From: Nitrospirota bacterium
GTDB lineage: Bacteria > Nitrospirota > Nitrospiria > Nitrospirales > Nitrospiraceae
NCBI GenBank assembly: GCA_016219645.1
Contig: JACRLR010000056.1
Location: 1 to 62,211, forward strand
DNA: 62,211 nucleotides
Direction of reading: 5' to 3'
Part shown: positions 9,645 to 20,620 of the stretch, one piece after another
Layout: every line of letters starts with the position of its first letter
Numbering within the stretch: the first letter of the stretch is position 1
Position numbers and translations under genes: made by a program
The notes under the pieces: generated by a model
Told to the model about the DNA's origin: nothing
Seen by the model: only the letters and a program-made list of their open reading frames with translations
Databases searched by the model: none

Positions 9645-10931
9645 TTAGGGCTCCGCCAAACCGGCCTTGAATACCACTCGGCCACCCACAATCGTCGTCG
9701 TCACCCGTCCCTTCACCTTCCATCCGGCAAACGGCGTGTTTCGGCTCTTTGAGCGAAACTTAGCGGGATCCACCTCCCACTGTTCCTGCTGGTCGACGAT
9801 CACCACATCCGCATCAACCCCGACTGCCAACGTGCCTTTGGACAATCCAAAGACCTTGGCCGGCGCGGTGCTCAATCTATCAACAGCGGCCTCCAACGAT
9901 AAGACGCCCTCGTCGACCAGCGCAAAGGTCAAGGGGAGGGCTGTCTCCAATCCGACGATACCGAATGGCGCCTCCGTGAATCCTAGTTGCTTTTCCTGTG
10001 TCGCATGCGGAGCATGGTCCGTGGCGATGACATCGATCGTGCCGTCGCGAAGACCTTCCTTGATCGCTTGCACATCCTTCCACGTCCGCAGCGGCGGATT
10101 CATTTTGGCAGAGGTATTATAGCCGCGGACCACTTCTTCCGTGATGGTAAAGTGATGGGGACAGGCTTCAGCCGTGACTTTGAGTCCGCGGGACTTGGCC
10201 TCCCGCACCATCCGGACAGATCCTACCGTGCTGATATGCGCCAGGTGCAGCCGAGCTCCAGTGAGTTCCGCCAGTGCGACATTACGAGCGACCATCACAT
10301 CTTCTGCCGCCGCGGGCATACCGGGAAGACCCAGCTCGGTGGAAATGGCCCCTTCGTTCATACAGCCTCCCTCGGCAAGATGGAGGTCTTCACAGTGATC
10401 GACGACCGGCACGTCGAAGGCCAACGCATATTCCATCGCTCTTCGCATGACCAGACTGTTCATCACCGGCTTTCCGTCATCGGAAATCGCGACACAACCG
10501 GCACGATGCAAGTCGCCGATCTCCGCCAGTTCCTTTCCTTCCGAACCTTTCGTAATCGCGCCGATCGGAAATACATTCGCCAATCCGGCCGCTCGTGCAC
10601 GATCCAGCATAAATTCCGTAATCGCTTGATTGTCATTGACCGGATTCGTATTGGGCATGCAGCAGACCGATGTGAACCCCCCTGCCACTGCCGCCGCCGC
10701 CCCACTCTGGATCGACTCTTTGTATTCGAAACCCGGCTCCCTAAAGTGGACGTGAAGATCAACGAAGCCGGGAAGAACTAGTTGACCCGTGGCATCGATC
10801 TTCGTGACCCCAGCCGGAACTTTGAGGTGAGATCCCACCGCGATGATCCGCCCATCATCGATCAGCACATCGGCCATACCGCTAAACCGTCCGGGATCGA
10901 TGACGTGCCCGCCTGTAATGTGAATGGCCAC
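9645..10931 (-). CDS. pyrC: Dihydroorotase (class I, PyrC/AllB type)
   Basis: 428 residues. Amidohydrolase motifs are complete: the zinc-binding DLHVHFREPG near residue 58, HCEDLHLAEGG near 178, HLAHIST near 231 and ATDHAPHATQEKQLGF near 304. The enzyme cyclises carbamoyl aspartate to dihydroorotate, the third step of UMP synthesis. It lies three bases after pyrB, an arrangement in which class I dihydroorotases commonly associate with the aspartate transcarbamoylase catalytic chain. The active-site Asp in the DHAPH motif is present, so it is not an inactive PyrC'. Confidence 0.96.
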   Translation of the reverse strand: MAIHITGGHVIDPGRFSGMADVLIDDGRIIAVGSHLKVPAGVTKIDATGQLVLPGFVDLHVHFREPGFEYKESIQSGAAAAVAGGFTSVCCMPNTNPVNDNQAITEFMLDRARAAGLANVFPIGAITKGSEGKELAEIGDLHRAGCVAISDDGKPVMNSLVMRRAMEYALAFDVPVVDHCEDLHLAEGGCMNEGAISTELGLPGMPAAAEDVMVARNVALAELTGARLHLAHISTVGSVRMVREAKSRGLKVTAEACPHHFTITEEVVRGYNTSAKMNPPLRTWKDVQAIKEGLRDGTIDVIATDHAPHATQEKQLGFTEAPFGIVGLETALPLTFALVDEGVLSLEAAVDRLSTAPAKVFGLSKGTLAVGVDADVVIVDQQEQWEVDPAKFRSKSRNTPFAGWKVKGRVTTTIVGGRVVFKAGLAEP

Positions 10932-10934
10932 GAT

Positions 10935-11855
10935 TCAGCTTGCTCCTGACAATAGATATAGGATACCCATGCGGACTGCTACGCCGTTCGCAACCTGATC
11001 CAGAATGACCGACGACAAACTATCGGCCACATCCGGAGCAATCTCGACCCCGCGATTGATCGGACCTGGATGCATCACAATCGCCCCTGGGTCAGCCAAC
11101 CTGACCCGCTCGGCCGTTAACCCGTAGAGTCGCGCATATTCACGGATGGTTGGAAAGAGCGCAATCCCCTGCCGTTCGAGCTGCAATCGCAGCATCATAA
11201 TGACCTGCACACCGCGCAATGCTTCGTCGAAATTGTAGTAGACGCGCACACCGAGCTTTTCCACCCCAAAAGGCATCATCGTCGGCGGCCCTACCAGACG
11301 AACCTCTGCCCCCAGTTTCACCAGTGCGTGAATGTTCGAACGCGCCACACGGCTATGCGCGACGTCTCCAATGATCGCCACCCGAAGCCCCTCGAACGAC
11401 AATCCACGATCGCGAATCGTATACAAATCCAGGAGGCCTTGGGTCGGATGCTCATGCCACCCGTCCCCTGCATTGATCACAGACGACTTCACCCCGCGAG
11501 CCAGGGTCTCGGCCGCTCCTGCAGAGGGATGACGCAAGACAATAATATCCGCCTGCATCGCCTCAATATTGCGGGCGGTGTCCAGTAACGTTTCTCCTTT
11601 GACCACGCTGCTCGACGACGGCGAGAAATTGATCACATCTGCGCTCAACCGTTTTGCCGCCAACTCGAACGAAGTGCGCGTCCTGGTACTGGGCTCGAAG
11701 AAGAGATTCACCACGGTGCGGCCCCGAAGTGCCGGAACCTTCTTGATTTCCCGGCCTGTCACTTCCTTGAACGAATCAGCCGTCTCTAACAGTAATCTGA
11801 TCTCATCCACCGACAGAGGGGCTAGGCTCAAGAGATCTTTCCGTTTGAGACTCAT
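10935..11855 (-). CDS. pyrB: Aspartate carbamoyltransferase catalytic chain
   Basis: 306 residues. The carbamoyl phosphate signature [15 protein letters not shown] (about 54-68) and [12 protein letters not shown] (about 137-148) are intact. It condenses carbamoyl phosphate with aspartate. No pyrI regulatory chain is present in the window, which agrees with control by PyrR attenuation rather than by a PyrI-type allosteric subunit. It follows pyrR by 13 bases. Confidence 0.97.
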   Translation of the reverse strand: MSLKRKDLLSLAPLSVDEIRLLLETADSFKEVTGREIKKVPALRGRTVVNLFFEPSTRTRTSFELAAKRLSADVINFSPSSSSVVKGETLLDTARNIEAMQADIIVLRHPSAGAAETLARGVKSSVINAGDGWHEHPTQGLLDLYTIRDRGLSFEGLRVAIIGDVAHSRVARSNIHALVKLGAEVRLVGPPTMMPFGVEKLGVRVYYNFDEALRGVQVIMMLRLQLERQGIALFPTIREYARLYGLTAERVRLADPGAIVMHPGPINRGVEIAPDVADSLSSVILDQVANGVAVRMGILYLLSGAS

Positions 11856-11868
11856 GGCATACTCCGCT

Positions 11869-12462
<594 letters not shown>

Positions 12463-12630
12463 TCAGACATCAGCTTTCAGTTCATGAATCAGCAGACAAC
12501 AAGCTGAAGGCTGACTGGTGATGGCTGAACGCGTTATTCCAGCTTTTTGGCATAAAAAAACCCTCCCATCGGAATCCGACGAGAAGGTTACTGTGTTGTG
12601 TCGACAGACACAGACCTGACTGACACCCAT
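12463..12630 (-). other. Possible leader ORF crossing the pyr attenuator
   Basis: An ATG at 12630 has AAGGAG six bases upstream (at 12636-12641). It opens a 55-codon frame that runs through the intrinsic terminator to a TGA at 12463-12465. The start is MGVSQVCVCRHNTV. The ribosome site overlaps the right part of the PyrR-binding hairpin. It may be translated and couple ribosome position to attenuation, or be fortuitous. Confidence 0.25.
12559..12589 (-). terminator. Intrinsic terminator of the pyr attenuator
   Basis: On the - strand, two 14-base arms (AACCTTCTCGTCGG and CCGATGGGAGGGTT) pair fully when G-U pairs are allowed, around a three-base loop, and run into a T tract (bases 12554-12560). 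It lies between the promoter and pyrR, where a PyrR-controlled terminator is expected. Confidence 0.85.
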
Positions 12631-12640
12631 GGACACTCCT

Positions 12641-12660
12641 TACTCACCTCGCAGGATGAG
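12641..12660 (-). promoter_or_regulatory. PyrR-binding loop in the pyr leader
   Basis: The leader RNA carries AUCCUGCGAGGU (12646-12657), which agrees with the known PyrR-binding consensus (AnUCCnGnGAGGU). It is flanked by CTC and GAGTAAGGAG segments that can close a hairpin. It lies about 55 bases upstream of the terminator stem. The match is by eye. Confidence 0.7.
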
Positions 12661-12676
12661 CATTAAAGGTTCCCGT

Positions 12677-12706
12677 ATCTTACTGGGGCCAGAGGAACCC
12701 TGTCAA
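12677..12706 (-). promoter_or_regulatory. Sigma70-type promoter of the pyrimidine operon
   Basis: TTGACA (12701-12706 on the - strand) is followed by an 18-base spacer and TAAGAT (12677-12682). The expected transcript start is near 12670, just before the PyrR-binding loop. Confidence 0.7.
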
Positions 12707-12857
12707 GCTGGAAGAACGCGCCTGCTCAGGGGTTCAGGCTGAAGGCTGAAATGTTCGGACCTTCGAACCCCGACCGTCGAGTCGCGCTTTTCCTGCCAGT
12801 CTCGCTTGTTTCGCTTTAGTGGGGACAATCGGATGGAAACCATCTCCCCCTAAATGG

Positions 12858-13553
12858 TCACCCGCGCCGAGTGAGCTCTTCTAATACAAATTGTTTTGGG
12901 AGAAGCACTGGAACGACGATGCCGATCGGATCTCCACGTTTAATCGTCGTCGGCTTGGTAAGTTGCAACAGAAAGTTGGCAGTGAAGGCGTCATAGCCAG
13001 GAAGCCAGTCGTACATATTCGGTGTGCGTTTATACTCTTGAGTCTTCACTCCCTCCCATACGAGAAATGTCCGCTCGGGATAGTGATAGAAGTGGTTCGG
13101 CAGATCCTTCATCATCAATCCCACCCGCTTCGGATAGTAGAACCGGATGCCGCAGCAGAGCTTGGGATACCCGCTGTTTAGGATCAAATCGACATAGGTT
13201 CCAGAAAACGACTTGTAGCCGAGAAGCCGCTCTTCCGGCAGGATCGGCGGCGCTTGCCACTTGACCCCATCGGCTGTCCGGCGGATCTTACAGTCCGCCG
13301 GAGACCGGATAAGCCAGCCGTACTGGCCTACCGTTCGGACCGGTCCACAATCGTCCGGGATCACTTTGTAACCCTCAGCCGCCACAGCCCGCTGCTCGCC
13401 CAGCGACATCCCCGACAACAGCGGCCGGTGCGGCATGAAATCGAGCTTCAGTCGTTCAGGCGGAATGGCAGTCGAATATTCCCGTTCCCAATAGATAACG
13501 ATCCTGTCGCTCGGCTCCTCACCGCCAATCTGTTCGGGAGTCGGTTCGTTCAT
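12858..13553 (-). CDS. Conserved-looking cytosolic protein of unknown function
   Basis: 231 residues without signal peptide or membrane helices. It starts MNEPTPEQIGGEEPSDR. It is rich in Trp, Tyr and Pro, with segments such as YGWLIRSPADCKIRRTADG and RGDPIGIVVPVLLPK. The general look, with an internal GWLI..P motif and a C-terminal G-P-I stretch, is reminiscent of the DUF6065 family, but I cannot confirm this. It stands alone between the pyr leader and an intergenic element, with no operon partner. Codon usage resembles its neighbours. Confidence 0.5.
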   Translation of the reverse strand: MNEPTPEQIGGEEPSDRIVIYWEREYSTAIPPERLKLDFMPHRPLLSGMSLGEQRAVAAEGYKVIPDDCGPVRTVGQYGWLIRSPADCKIRRTADGVKWQAPPILPEERLLGYKSFSGTYVDLILNSGYPKLCCGIRFYYPKRVGLMMKDLPNHFYHYPERTFLVWEGVKTQEYKRTPNMYDWLPGYDAFTANFLLQLTKPTTIKRGDPIGIVVPVLLPKQFVLEELTRRG

Positions 13554-13612
13554 CTCATCAACCTAATTCATCTGCGACATCGCGGACATGTAACCACCAG
13601 GAGACTTTCCCA

Positions 13613-13870
13613 CAGGATGCTCAGACAGGCCAGGCTTCTCACCCACCCACCCCGGCGCGCCAAGACCCGCCTTTCCTCGGGCAAGGCCGCAGCGAATGAT
13701 CAAAGATGATCCTTCCAAGCTCGCTCGTTACCTTCTTTCAAGGGGTGGCCTGGCTTGGTCCCCAACTGCGCACGTCGAACGACCACTGCTTCATCGTGGG
13801 GGTTCCGTGAGCACGGGGGACCAACCAGGCCACCCATCCCCCTGCTGGCGGACTTTTTCAGTATTCTGCT
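13613..13870. repeat. Dispersed intergenic element, copy 1 (about 258 bases)
   Basis: This fills most of the gap between the 231- and 594-residue genes. The left end, CAGGATGCTCAGACAGGCC (13613-13631), is an imperfect inverted match to the right end, GGACTTTTTCAGTATTCTGCT (13850-13870). The interior has GGGCAAGGCCGCAGCGAATG, characteristic of this family. It also carries a strong internal inverted repeat (GGGTGGCCTGGCTTGGTCCCC at 13743-13763 against its near-complement ending at 13835). The right end supplies the TAG stop of the 594-residue gene. Confidence 0.55.
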
Positions 13871-15653
13871 AGACCTTCTTCATGTGGAATAGCGTAAGAC
13901 CGGCCCTCAGCCTTGCTTGTGGCAAGATCGTGCGATGCATCCGAAACGTAGGGAGCTGTTCGACCAGTTCTTCCCAGCAGATATGGAGTCCTTTAGATAG
14001 CCCCTGGGGACCCAACTGTGCCGGACCGATGACAAATGCATGGCCTCCCGTCCGAAGCAATTGGCTGATCATCTTCATTCGGTTGTCCAGGCTGCTCGAT
14101 ATATCTGCGCTATCGTAGGGCACCCAATGGTAGACCAAGTCATAGGAGCCCTGCGCCCCTTGATTGCATGTCTCCCCGTCCGAAACGAATCGGATATGTG
14201 AGAGCCAATCCCACCGCTGTAACTCCGCACAGACGCTCCAGAGTTGTTGTGCCTGCTTTTGCGCATAGGCTGGACGCCGGACCAGCACTGTATAGTCTCT
14301 CACGCGATCAAACGTGATGCAGGTCGCAACCACGGCATCGCCATTCTCGATGAACACGTGCTCAGCTCTCGAGAGCACCGTTCCAATCTCCCGATCCTGT
14401 TCACCAATATCCTGTATGTAATCAGCCACGAATGGCTGCGCCGAATATTCACCGATTTCAGACCCGTCTTCCGGATAGAGCAATACCGCTCCATAGGCTT
14501 CTGCTGGAAGGATAGTCGGAACCCCCTGGACAAAGACCGACCGCCAGTCGACTGGGCTCATAGCCACTGGCCCACCAGTCTCTCGTAGATTCCCCTGCAG
14601 TAGGGGCGCAGCCAACGTAGTTTCTCGATCTCGATTCTTCAGGATAACCTGTTCTCCAACAACCTCCGCGCTCCGATCGTAAGGAACAAATCGACGGCCT
14701 TGCTGGCTCGCATAGGATAGCCCCGAGGGATCTGATGCGACCGTCACCTTATATAGCTTATTGTCTTGGATCGTGAAACAAGCCCCCGCGCGTTGATCAA
14801 AATATCGAACTGGCATCGTGGCCGCCGGTAACCAGATCACTTGACCGGACCGTTCCCGATTCATAAAGATCGTGAAGGGGTCATTCCTCTCGGGCGCCTG
14901 AGGGGTAAAGAAATTACTAAACAGCCTGAATGCTGCTTCCGAGGGATAGGGGGGAATACCTCTATATCGCAAGGGTCGAGCACTCGGCTTCCCTTCGTTC
15001 TGATCATCGTAGAGCCCGCGAATCAATTCAAACACCGCAGAGCCAGTTCCCGGTAAGAGCGACTTAAAGAGTTCGACCACCGGCAGAAAGTCGAGAGAGG
15101 ACCAATTCATGGCTCCCATACAGGCCATGAAGCGGGCCTGCTCGAACCCTCCGTCCTGAAGCACATAGAGCGCATCTTTGCGCTGACGGATGGTCGCCCG
15201 CCCTGTCGGCTCGATCCGAAGATCCTCATCCCGATAGAAGAATCGCACATCCTCGATCGTGACACGAAGCGCCTGCGCAGCCATCGCACGCAAATCATCG
15301 GCCTTGAGAAGCTGCCAACCGCGCTTACTGGTTAGATTGAGGCTAGTTTCATTGACCAAACTAGCCGGCTTCAACCCGACCCAGCAATCCCAATCCAGAC
15401 GCACCCGAGCACGACAGAGAACCACATTGCCTATGGCATCTGTCCCCCACTCGCATTCATGCAATGGATTCCCTTCTGGATCGGTCGCAAGAAACCGGCG
15501 ACCATCCGAGCGATAGAACACGAGGTGCCCAGTTGGTTGTTTGACGCAACGGCCACCAGCTGCGGCAAGATCGCGAGCAAACATTTGATTTCCGGAGAAG
15601 CTGATGTTACCGGGGTTGGCGAGCGCTGAGGGATTCACAAGAAATGGTCTCAA
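13869..15653 (-). CDS. 594-residue protein of unknown function with a methyltransferase-like C-terminus
   Basis: The first ~70 residues contain GHLVFYRSDGRRFLATDPEG and GNPLHECEWGTD; the middle (about 100-440) is mixed alpha/beta with no motif I recognise. The last ~120 residues look like a weak Rossmann-type methyltransferase domain: SYDLVYHWVPYDSADISSSL, then a helix and LLRTGGHAFVIGP. The glycine-rich SAM loop is not obvious, so this part may be catalytically dead. No export signal or membrane helix. It stands alone, flanked by two copies of the same intergenic element, which suggests a mobile or lineage-specific gene. Confidence 0.55.
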   Translation of the reverse strand: MRPFLVNPSALANPGNISFSGNQMFARDLAAAGGRCVKQPTGHLVFYRSDGRRFLATDPEGNPLHECEWGTDAIGNVVLCRARVRLDWDCWVGLKPASLVNETSLNLTSKRGWQLLKADDLRAMAAQALRVTIEDVRFFYRDEDLRIEPTGRATIRQRKDALYVLQDGGFEQARFMACMGAMNWSSLDFLPVVELFKSLLPGTGSAVFELIRGLYDDQNEGKPSARPLRYRGIPPYPSEAAFRLFSNFFTPQAPERNDPFTIFMNRERSGQVIWLPAATMPVRYFDQRAGACFTIQDNKLYKVTVASDPSGLSYASQQGRRFVPYDRSAEVVGEQVILKNRDRETTLAAPLLQGNLRETGGPVAMSPVDWRSVFVQGVPTILPAEAYGAVLLYPEDGSEIGEYSAQPFVADYIQDIGEQDREIGTVLSRAEHVFIENGDAVVATCITFDRVRDYTVLVRRPAYAQKQAQQLWSVCAELQRWDWLSHIRFVSDGETCNQGAQGSYDLVYHWVPYDSADISSSLDNRMKMISQLLRTGGHAFVIGPAQLGPQGLSKGLHICWEELVEQLPTFRMHRTILPQARLRAGLTLFHMKKV

Positions 15654-15663
15654 TTATGCTGCG

Positions 15664-15855
15664 GGCTGCTCAAACAGGTCAGCCAACGAGGCCACAAGGA
15701 GAGAGAACCCCGAGGAGGTACATACCAAGCTTCGCTTGAACCGCTCGCTTCGATCAAATGCGAGCGGATAGTCGTTTTGCCTCAAGTATCCTCAAATCGG
15801 TACGTTGAGGGGTTTGAACGACTGAGAACGAAGTTGGGGGCCTGTTTCAGCAGCC
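15664..15855. repeat. Dispersed intergenic element, copy 2 (192 bases)
   Basis: Its ends are 15-base terminal inverted repeats with one mismatch: GGCTGCTCAAACAGG (15664-15678) and CCTGTTTCAGCAGCC (15841-15855). The interior holds a perfect 8-base hairpin (CCGCTCGC at 15741-15748, GCGAGCGG at 15760-15767) and a segment with AATCGGTACGTTGAGGG. It has no coding capacity. It begins three bases after the proA stop, so it may also work as a 3' end structure. Confidence 0.6.
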
Positions 15856-15858
15856 TGT

Positions 15859-17193
<1,335 letters not shown>

Positions 17194-17373
17194 AGCAACG
17201 ACTCTTACCCCATGACATGAGGGACAAGGACAGGATACAGCGGGGATTTCAGCGCGGTCAAGGCGGGGGAAAGGTTGATCCGGTTTATTTGGCTTGTTTT
17301 GCTCGTCTGGTTAGTCGAGCTCAACCCAACAAACCAAACAGACCAATATAAACACGAGAAACCAGACGGGCTC

Positions 17374-18378
17374 CTAGATCACCTTCCTGAAGTATTCTAC
17401 CGTGCGCCTGAGAGCGTCCTCGAGTTCTACTTGAGGTTCCCATTCTAGTAGAGCCCGCGCCCGGCTGATATCGGGTCGCCTGACTTTGGGATCATCGGCA
17501 GGCAGCGGATGATAGGTGATCTGGCTCGATGAGCCGGTGAGCTCCAATACTAATTTCGCAATCTCCAAAACCGTAAGCTCACGCGGGTTTCCAAGATTCA
17601 CTGGGTCGTGCATGCTGGACTGGTCGGCACCCTCATTCCTGGTAACGAGGAACTTACGATCGGTCCGTTGCTCAACCGTCTTGTCCGAACCCAGAAAAAG
17701 CAACCCCGTGATACCACGGACAAGGTCATCCACGTAACAAAAACTCCTGGTCTGAGACCCATCGCCGAAGACACTCAATGGTTTCCCCTGAAGCGCCTGG
17801 ACAATGAAATTCGACACGACACGCCCATCGTTCGGACGCATATGTGGTCCAAACGTATTGAAAATGCGCACGATCCTCGTATCGACTGCATGATAGCGGT
17901 GATAGGCCATCGTAAGGGCTTCTGCAAAACGCTTGGCCTCGTCATACACGCCCCGGGGACTGATGGGATTCACATTCCCCCAGTAGGATTCAGGTTGAGG
18001 ACTCACAAGCGGGTCCCCATAGACTTCCGACGTGCTGGCCAAGAGAAACCTCGCACCCTTCACCTTGGCTAGGCCAAGAGCCTTATGCGTGCCCAGGGCG
18101 CCGACCTTCAGGGTGGCAATAGGATATTCAAGATAATCTTGCGGACTCGCAGGTGAGGCAAAGTGCATGACCGCATCCAGGGGGCCTTCAATATGCAGAT
18201 AATCGCAGACATTGTATTTGACAAAAGAAAATCGTTCGTGCCCCAGTAAATCGGCGATATTCTCAACCCGTCCCGTGATGAGGTTGTCCATGCAGATCAC
18301 GGAATGCCCAGAATGCAGCAGCAGAGCAGAAAGATGGCTTCCGAGAAACCCGGCTCCGCCTGTAACAAGGATACGCAT
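17374..18378 (-). CDS. UDP-glucuronate decarboxylase (UDP-xylose synthase), extended SDR family
   Basis: 334 residues. NAD-binding [11 protein letters not shown] (6-16), STSEVYGDP and the catalytic [11 protein letters not shown] (Y-x3-K), then [20 protein letters not shown], which distinguishes UXS from plain epimerases. It would turn UDP-glucuronate into UDP-xylose for the polysaccharide pathway. There is an unusual insert of about 25 residues ([20 protein letters not shown]) before the conserved [10 protein letters not shown]. It lies 268 bases downstream of the nucleotide-sugar dehydrogenase gene. That dehydrogenase looks like the N-acetylhexosamine type, so the two are not necessarily consecutive steps. 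Confidence 0.88.
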   Translation of the reverse strand: MRILVTGGAGFLGSHLSALLLHSGHSVICMDNLITGRVENIADLLGHERFSFVKYNVCDYLHIEGPLDAVMHFASPASPQDYLEYPIATLKVGALGTHKALGLAKVKGARFLLASTSEVYGDPLVSPQPESYWGNVNPISPRGVYDEAKRFAEALTMAYHRYHAVDTRIVRIFNTFGPHMRPNDGRVVSNFIVQALQGKPLSVFGDGSQTRSFCYVDDLVRGITGLLFLGSDKTVEQRTDRKFLVTRNEGADQSSMHDPVNLGNPRELTVLEIAKLVLELTGSSSQITYHPLPADDPKVRRPDISRARALLEWEPQVELEDALRRTVEYFRKVI

Positions 18379-18509
18379 AGAATGATTCTACTTGTACTCT
18401 TATCGACGGGCGAATGCCACGAAATTTATAGGATACTGGGAGGAAATGCCGGCAGGAGTTACGGATTCACCGATTGAGTGCGGGGAATAGGGAAGGGAAG
18501 GAAAAGGAT

Positions 18510-18571
18510 GGGACCCGGCATTGAATGCTGGTCCCCCTACTCTCGTGGCAAGAAGATATTCCGGCTTGCCA
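18510..18571. repeat. Two adjacent hairpins between the dehydrogenase and decarboxylase genes
   Basis: GGGACC and GGTCCC flank a GCATT/AATGC stem (18510-18535). Then TGGCAAG (18546-18552) and CTTGCCA (18565-18571) form a second stem. Neither has a T tract. They may stabilise or attenuate the transcript between the two genes. Confidence 0.45.
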
Positions 18572-18646
18572 GTCTTCGACGGACCAACGAAGCGTTCTGA
18601 TGGAAACGGTTTCGCCTGTTAAGAAAGGCGCTGTTCCTGACAGGTG

Positions 18647-19948
18647 CTACAGACGCCAGTACTTGAGCGTCTTTGGTAGTTTTTCCTGATCGAGCAGGCT
18701 CTTCACATCAATAACCACCCCGTCTTGCTGATTTCGAAGCGGCTTGAGCAATTCCTGCAGGCCCATCTCCGTATAGGTGCGGTGGGCCACCGCAATAACC
18801 AGCCCATCGACGTTCTTCAGCTCGTTCCACTGCTGCAAATGGATGCCGTATTCGGCGACTGCCTCCTCTGGTTCTGCGATCGGATCATGCACCGACACCT
18901 GAACCCCGTACTCGCGCAGCTCTTGAATGATTTCAGGCACTTTACTATTGCGAAGATCCGGCACATTCTCCTTGAACGTGAGGCCTAAGACTGCCACCTT
19001 AAGCTCCTTGACAGGGCGGGCAAGCTGGCTGAGCTGCTTCATCGTTTGTTCCGCGACAAACTTTCCCATGCCGTTATTGATCCGCCGGCCAGCCAGGATC
19101 ACTTGTGGATGGTATCCAACCGATTCTGCCTTCGCGGTGAGATAATAGGGATCTACACCGATACAATGTCCGCCGACTAACCCGGGGAAAAATTTCAGAA
19201 AGTTCCACTTCGTGCCCGCAGCTTCAAGGACCGACTTGGTATCGATTCCCAGACGATGAAAGATGAGCGCCAACTCGTTCATCAGGGCAATGTTCAGATC
19301 GCGCTGTGTGTTCTCGATCACCTTGGCTGCTTCTGCGACCTTGATACTTGAAGCGCGATGGACCCCGGCCTTCACGATGAGTCCGTAGGTATTCGCAACG
19401 ATTTCGAGCGATTCCGCGTCCTGAGCCGAAACGACTTTAACGATCTTCTCGAGTGTATGTTCCTTATCCCCAGGATTAATGCGTTCGGGTGAGTATCCAA
19501 CCTTGAAGTCCACTCCTGCTTTGAGGCCGGAAAGCTTCTCTAAAATGGGGAGGCAAATCTCCTCTGTGACTCCCGGGTATACCGTGGACTCATAGACAAC
19601 GATCGTTCCAGGCGACAGATGTTTGCCGATCAGTTCCGAGGACATTCGCAGGGCTTTGAGATCGGGCTGGAGTGCTTCATTAATCGGAGTTGGAACGGCT
19701 ACAATGATGAAGTCTGCTGCCTTGAGATCGGTGGGCTCCGATGTATACTCCACCTGACAGGCTTTAAGATCAGCGGCCGACACTTCCCCGGTTCGGTCAA
19801 AACCCCTTAACAGCTCGTCGATCTTCGTTTTATTGATATCGAACCCGATGACCTTACCGCGTTTGCCGAATGCAACGGCGATAGGAAGGCCGACATAACC
19901 AAGTCCAACAACCGCAACCCTTCGTTCACTCTCTTTCTTGTGAGCCAT
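18647..19948 (-). CDS. Nucleotide-sugar dehydrogenase (TviB/WbpA-type, UDP-HexNAc 6-dehydrogenase)
   Basis: 433 residues. NAD loop VAVVGLGYVGLPIAVAFG (12-29), YSPERINPGDKEHTL, and the catalytic Cys in LVGGHCIGVDPYYLTAK. GGHC-GVDPYY together with YHPQVILAGRRINNGMG is the pattern of TviB and WbpA, which oxidise UDP-GalNAc or UDP-GlcNAc to the uronic acid; plain UDP-glucose dehydrogenases have GG-CFPKD instead. The ribosome site is strong (AAGGAGG eight bases upstream). It supplies an acidic amino-sugar donor for the polysaccharide. Substrate cannot be fixed from sequence alone. Confidence 0.85.
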   Translation of the reverse strand: MAHKKESERRVAVVGLGYVGLPIAVAFGKRGKVIGFDINKTKIDELLRGFDRTGEVSAADLKACQVEYTSEPTDLKAADFIIVAVPTPINEALQPDLKALRMSSELIGKHLSPGTIVVYESTVYPGVTEEICLPILEKLSGLKAGVDFKVGYSPERINPGDKEHTLEKIVKVVSAQDAESLEIVANTYGLIVKAGVHRASSIKVAEAAKVIENTQRDLNIALMNELALIFHRLGIDTKSVLEAAGTKWNFLKFFPGLVGGHCIGVDPYYLTAKAESVGYHPQVILAGRRINNGMGKFVAEQTMKQLSQLARPVKELKVAVLGLTFKENVPDLRNSKVPEIIQELREYGVQVSVHDPIAEPEEAVAEYGIHLQQWNELKNVDGLVIAVAHRTYTEMGLQELLKPLRNQQDGVVIDVKSLLDQEKLPKTLKYWRL

Positions 19949-20363
19949 AACTTCCCTCCTTAGACTGTTGGAAGAATGGCAGAGTCCAGGGCTTCCGTCA
20001 ACGAAACGAGCGAATTCTGCCTAGGAATATTTCGACGATGAGCCCGTGCACTTCCTTCATCTTACGTGTCTCGAGTGCAGCCCCTACCAGCGTGACTCGA
20101 CTGATGCGTAACGTGACGCACCTGTATGCTTGGGCTAACAAGGTATGATGCCAAGCGGCACAACCAGAGTCAGACCATCCAGGGAACTTTCTGGATCTGG
20201 CATTTCAAGCTATTGCTTTGGCGAATTGATTCGAACTTAAAGGCTCGATTGACTGTATGAGAGAACTCAAGGCATCGCTCTTGCTTGGGACCTTCCAGGG
20301 CAGGGCCTATCTGAACCAGGACCCAGCAGGGTGGGATTTACCGAATGGTGCACGAAACACGGA

Positions 20364-20620
20364 TCAAGTTGATACATGCCGTAGTGGGTAATAAACTATG
20401 TGCTCTGACCGTGTGAATGAATGAACGGAGAATGCCCGTGCAACCCCACTCACAAGAGCTGAAACAACCACTTCCTGTGGGGGGCCCTTCACAGAGGAGA
20501 CTGACTCGGCAGCGATGTGCAATAGGCGAGCCGGTAGCGGCTCATTAGGCTCCTCAGGCATGCGCCTAAACGCCGTGAGGAAGAGGACGGATCGAGCCGT
20601 GGGTTCAATTTAGAAGGAGA
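20364..20620 (+). promoter_or_regulatory. Structured 5' leader of the secreted jelly-roll protein; rest of the 19949-20628 gap is without genes
   Basis: The 680-base gap has no credible gene. Its right part shows several local stems on the + strand: GAGCC/GGCTC (20527-20542), TTAGGC/GCCTAA closing on TCCTCAGGCATGC, and ACGG/CCGT around ATCGAG. CCTCA in one loop can also pair with TGAGG downstream. AGAAGGAG (20611-20618) is the ribosome site. The density of stems suggests a cis-regulatory RNA, but I could not match it to a known riboswitch consensus. Confidence 0.3.

Noticed and set aside
12503-12750. GCTGAAGGCTGA repeats near the pyr leader, considered as a CRISPR or integron feature
   Set aside because: Only two short, irregular copies (near 12503 and 12739), no spacer pattern and no associated genes.
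20204-20240. Possible sigma54 promoter (TGGC...TTGC)
   Set aside because: The spacing between the GG and GC elements is 14 bases rather than 10, so it does not fit.
20364-20561. 65-codon - strand frame in the gap before the secreted protein
   Set aside because: No ribosome site or recognisable features; it overlaps the stem-rich leader of the + strand gene.
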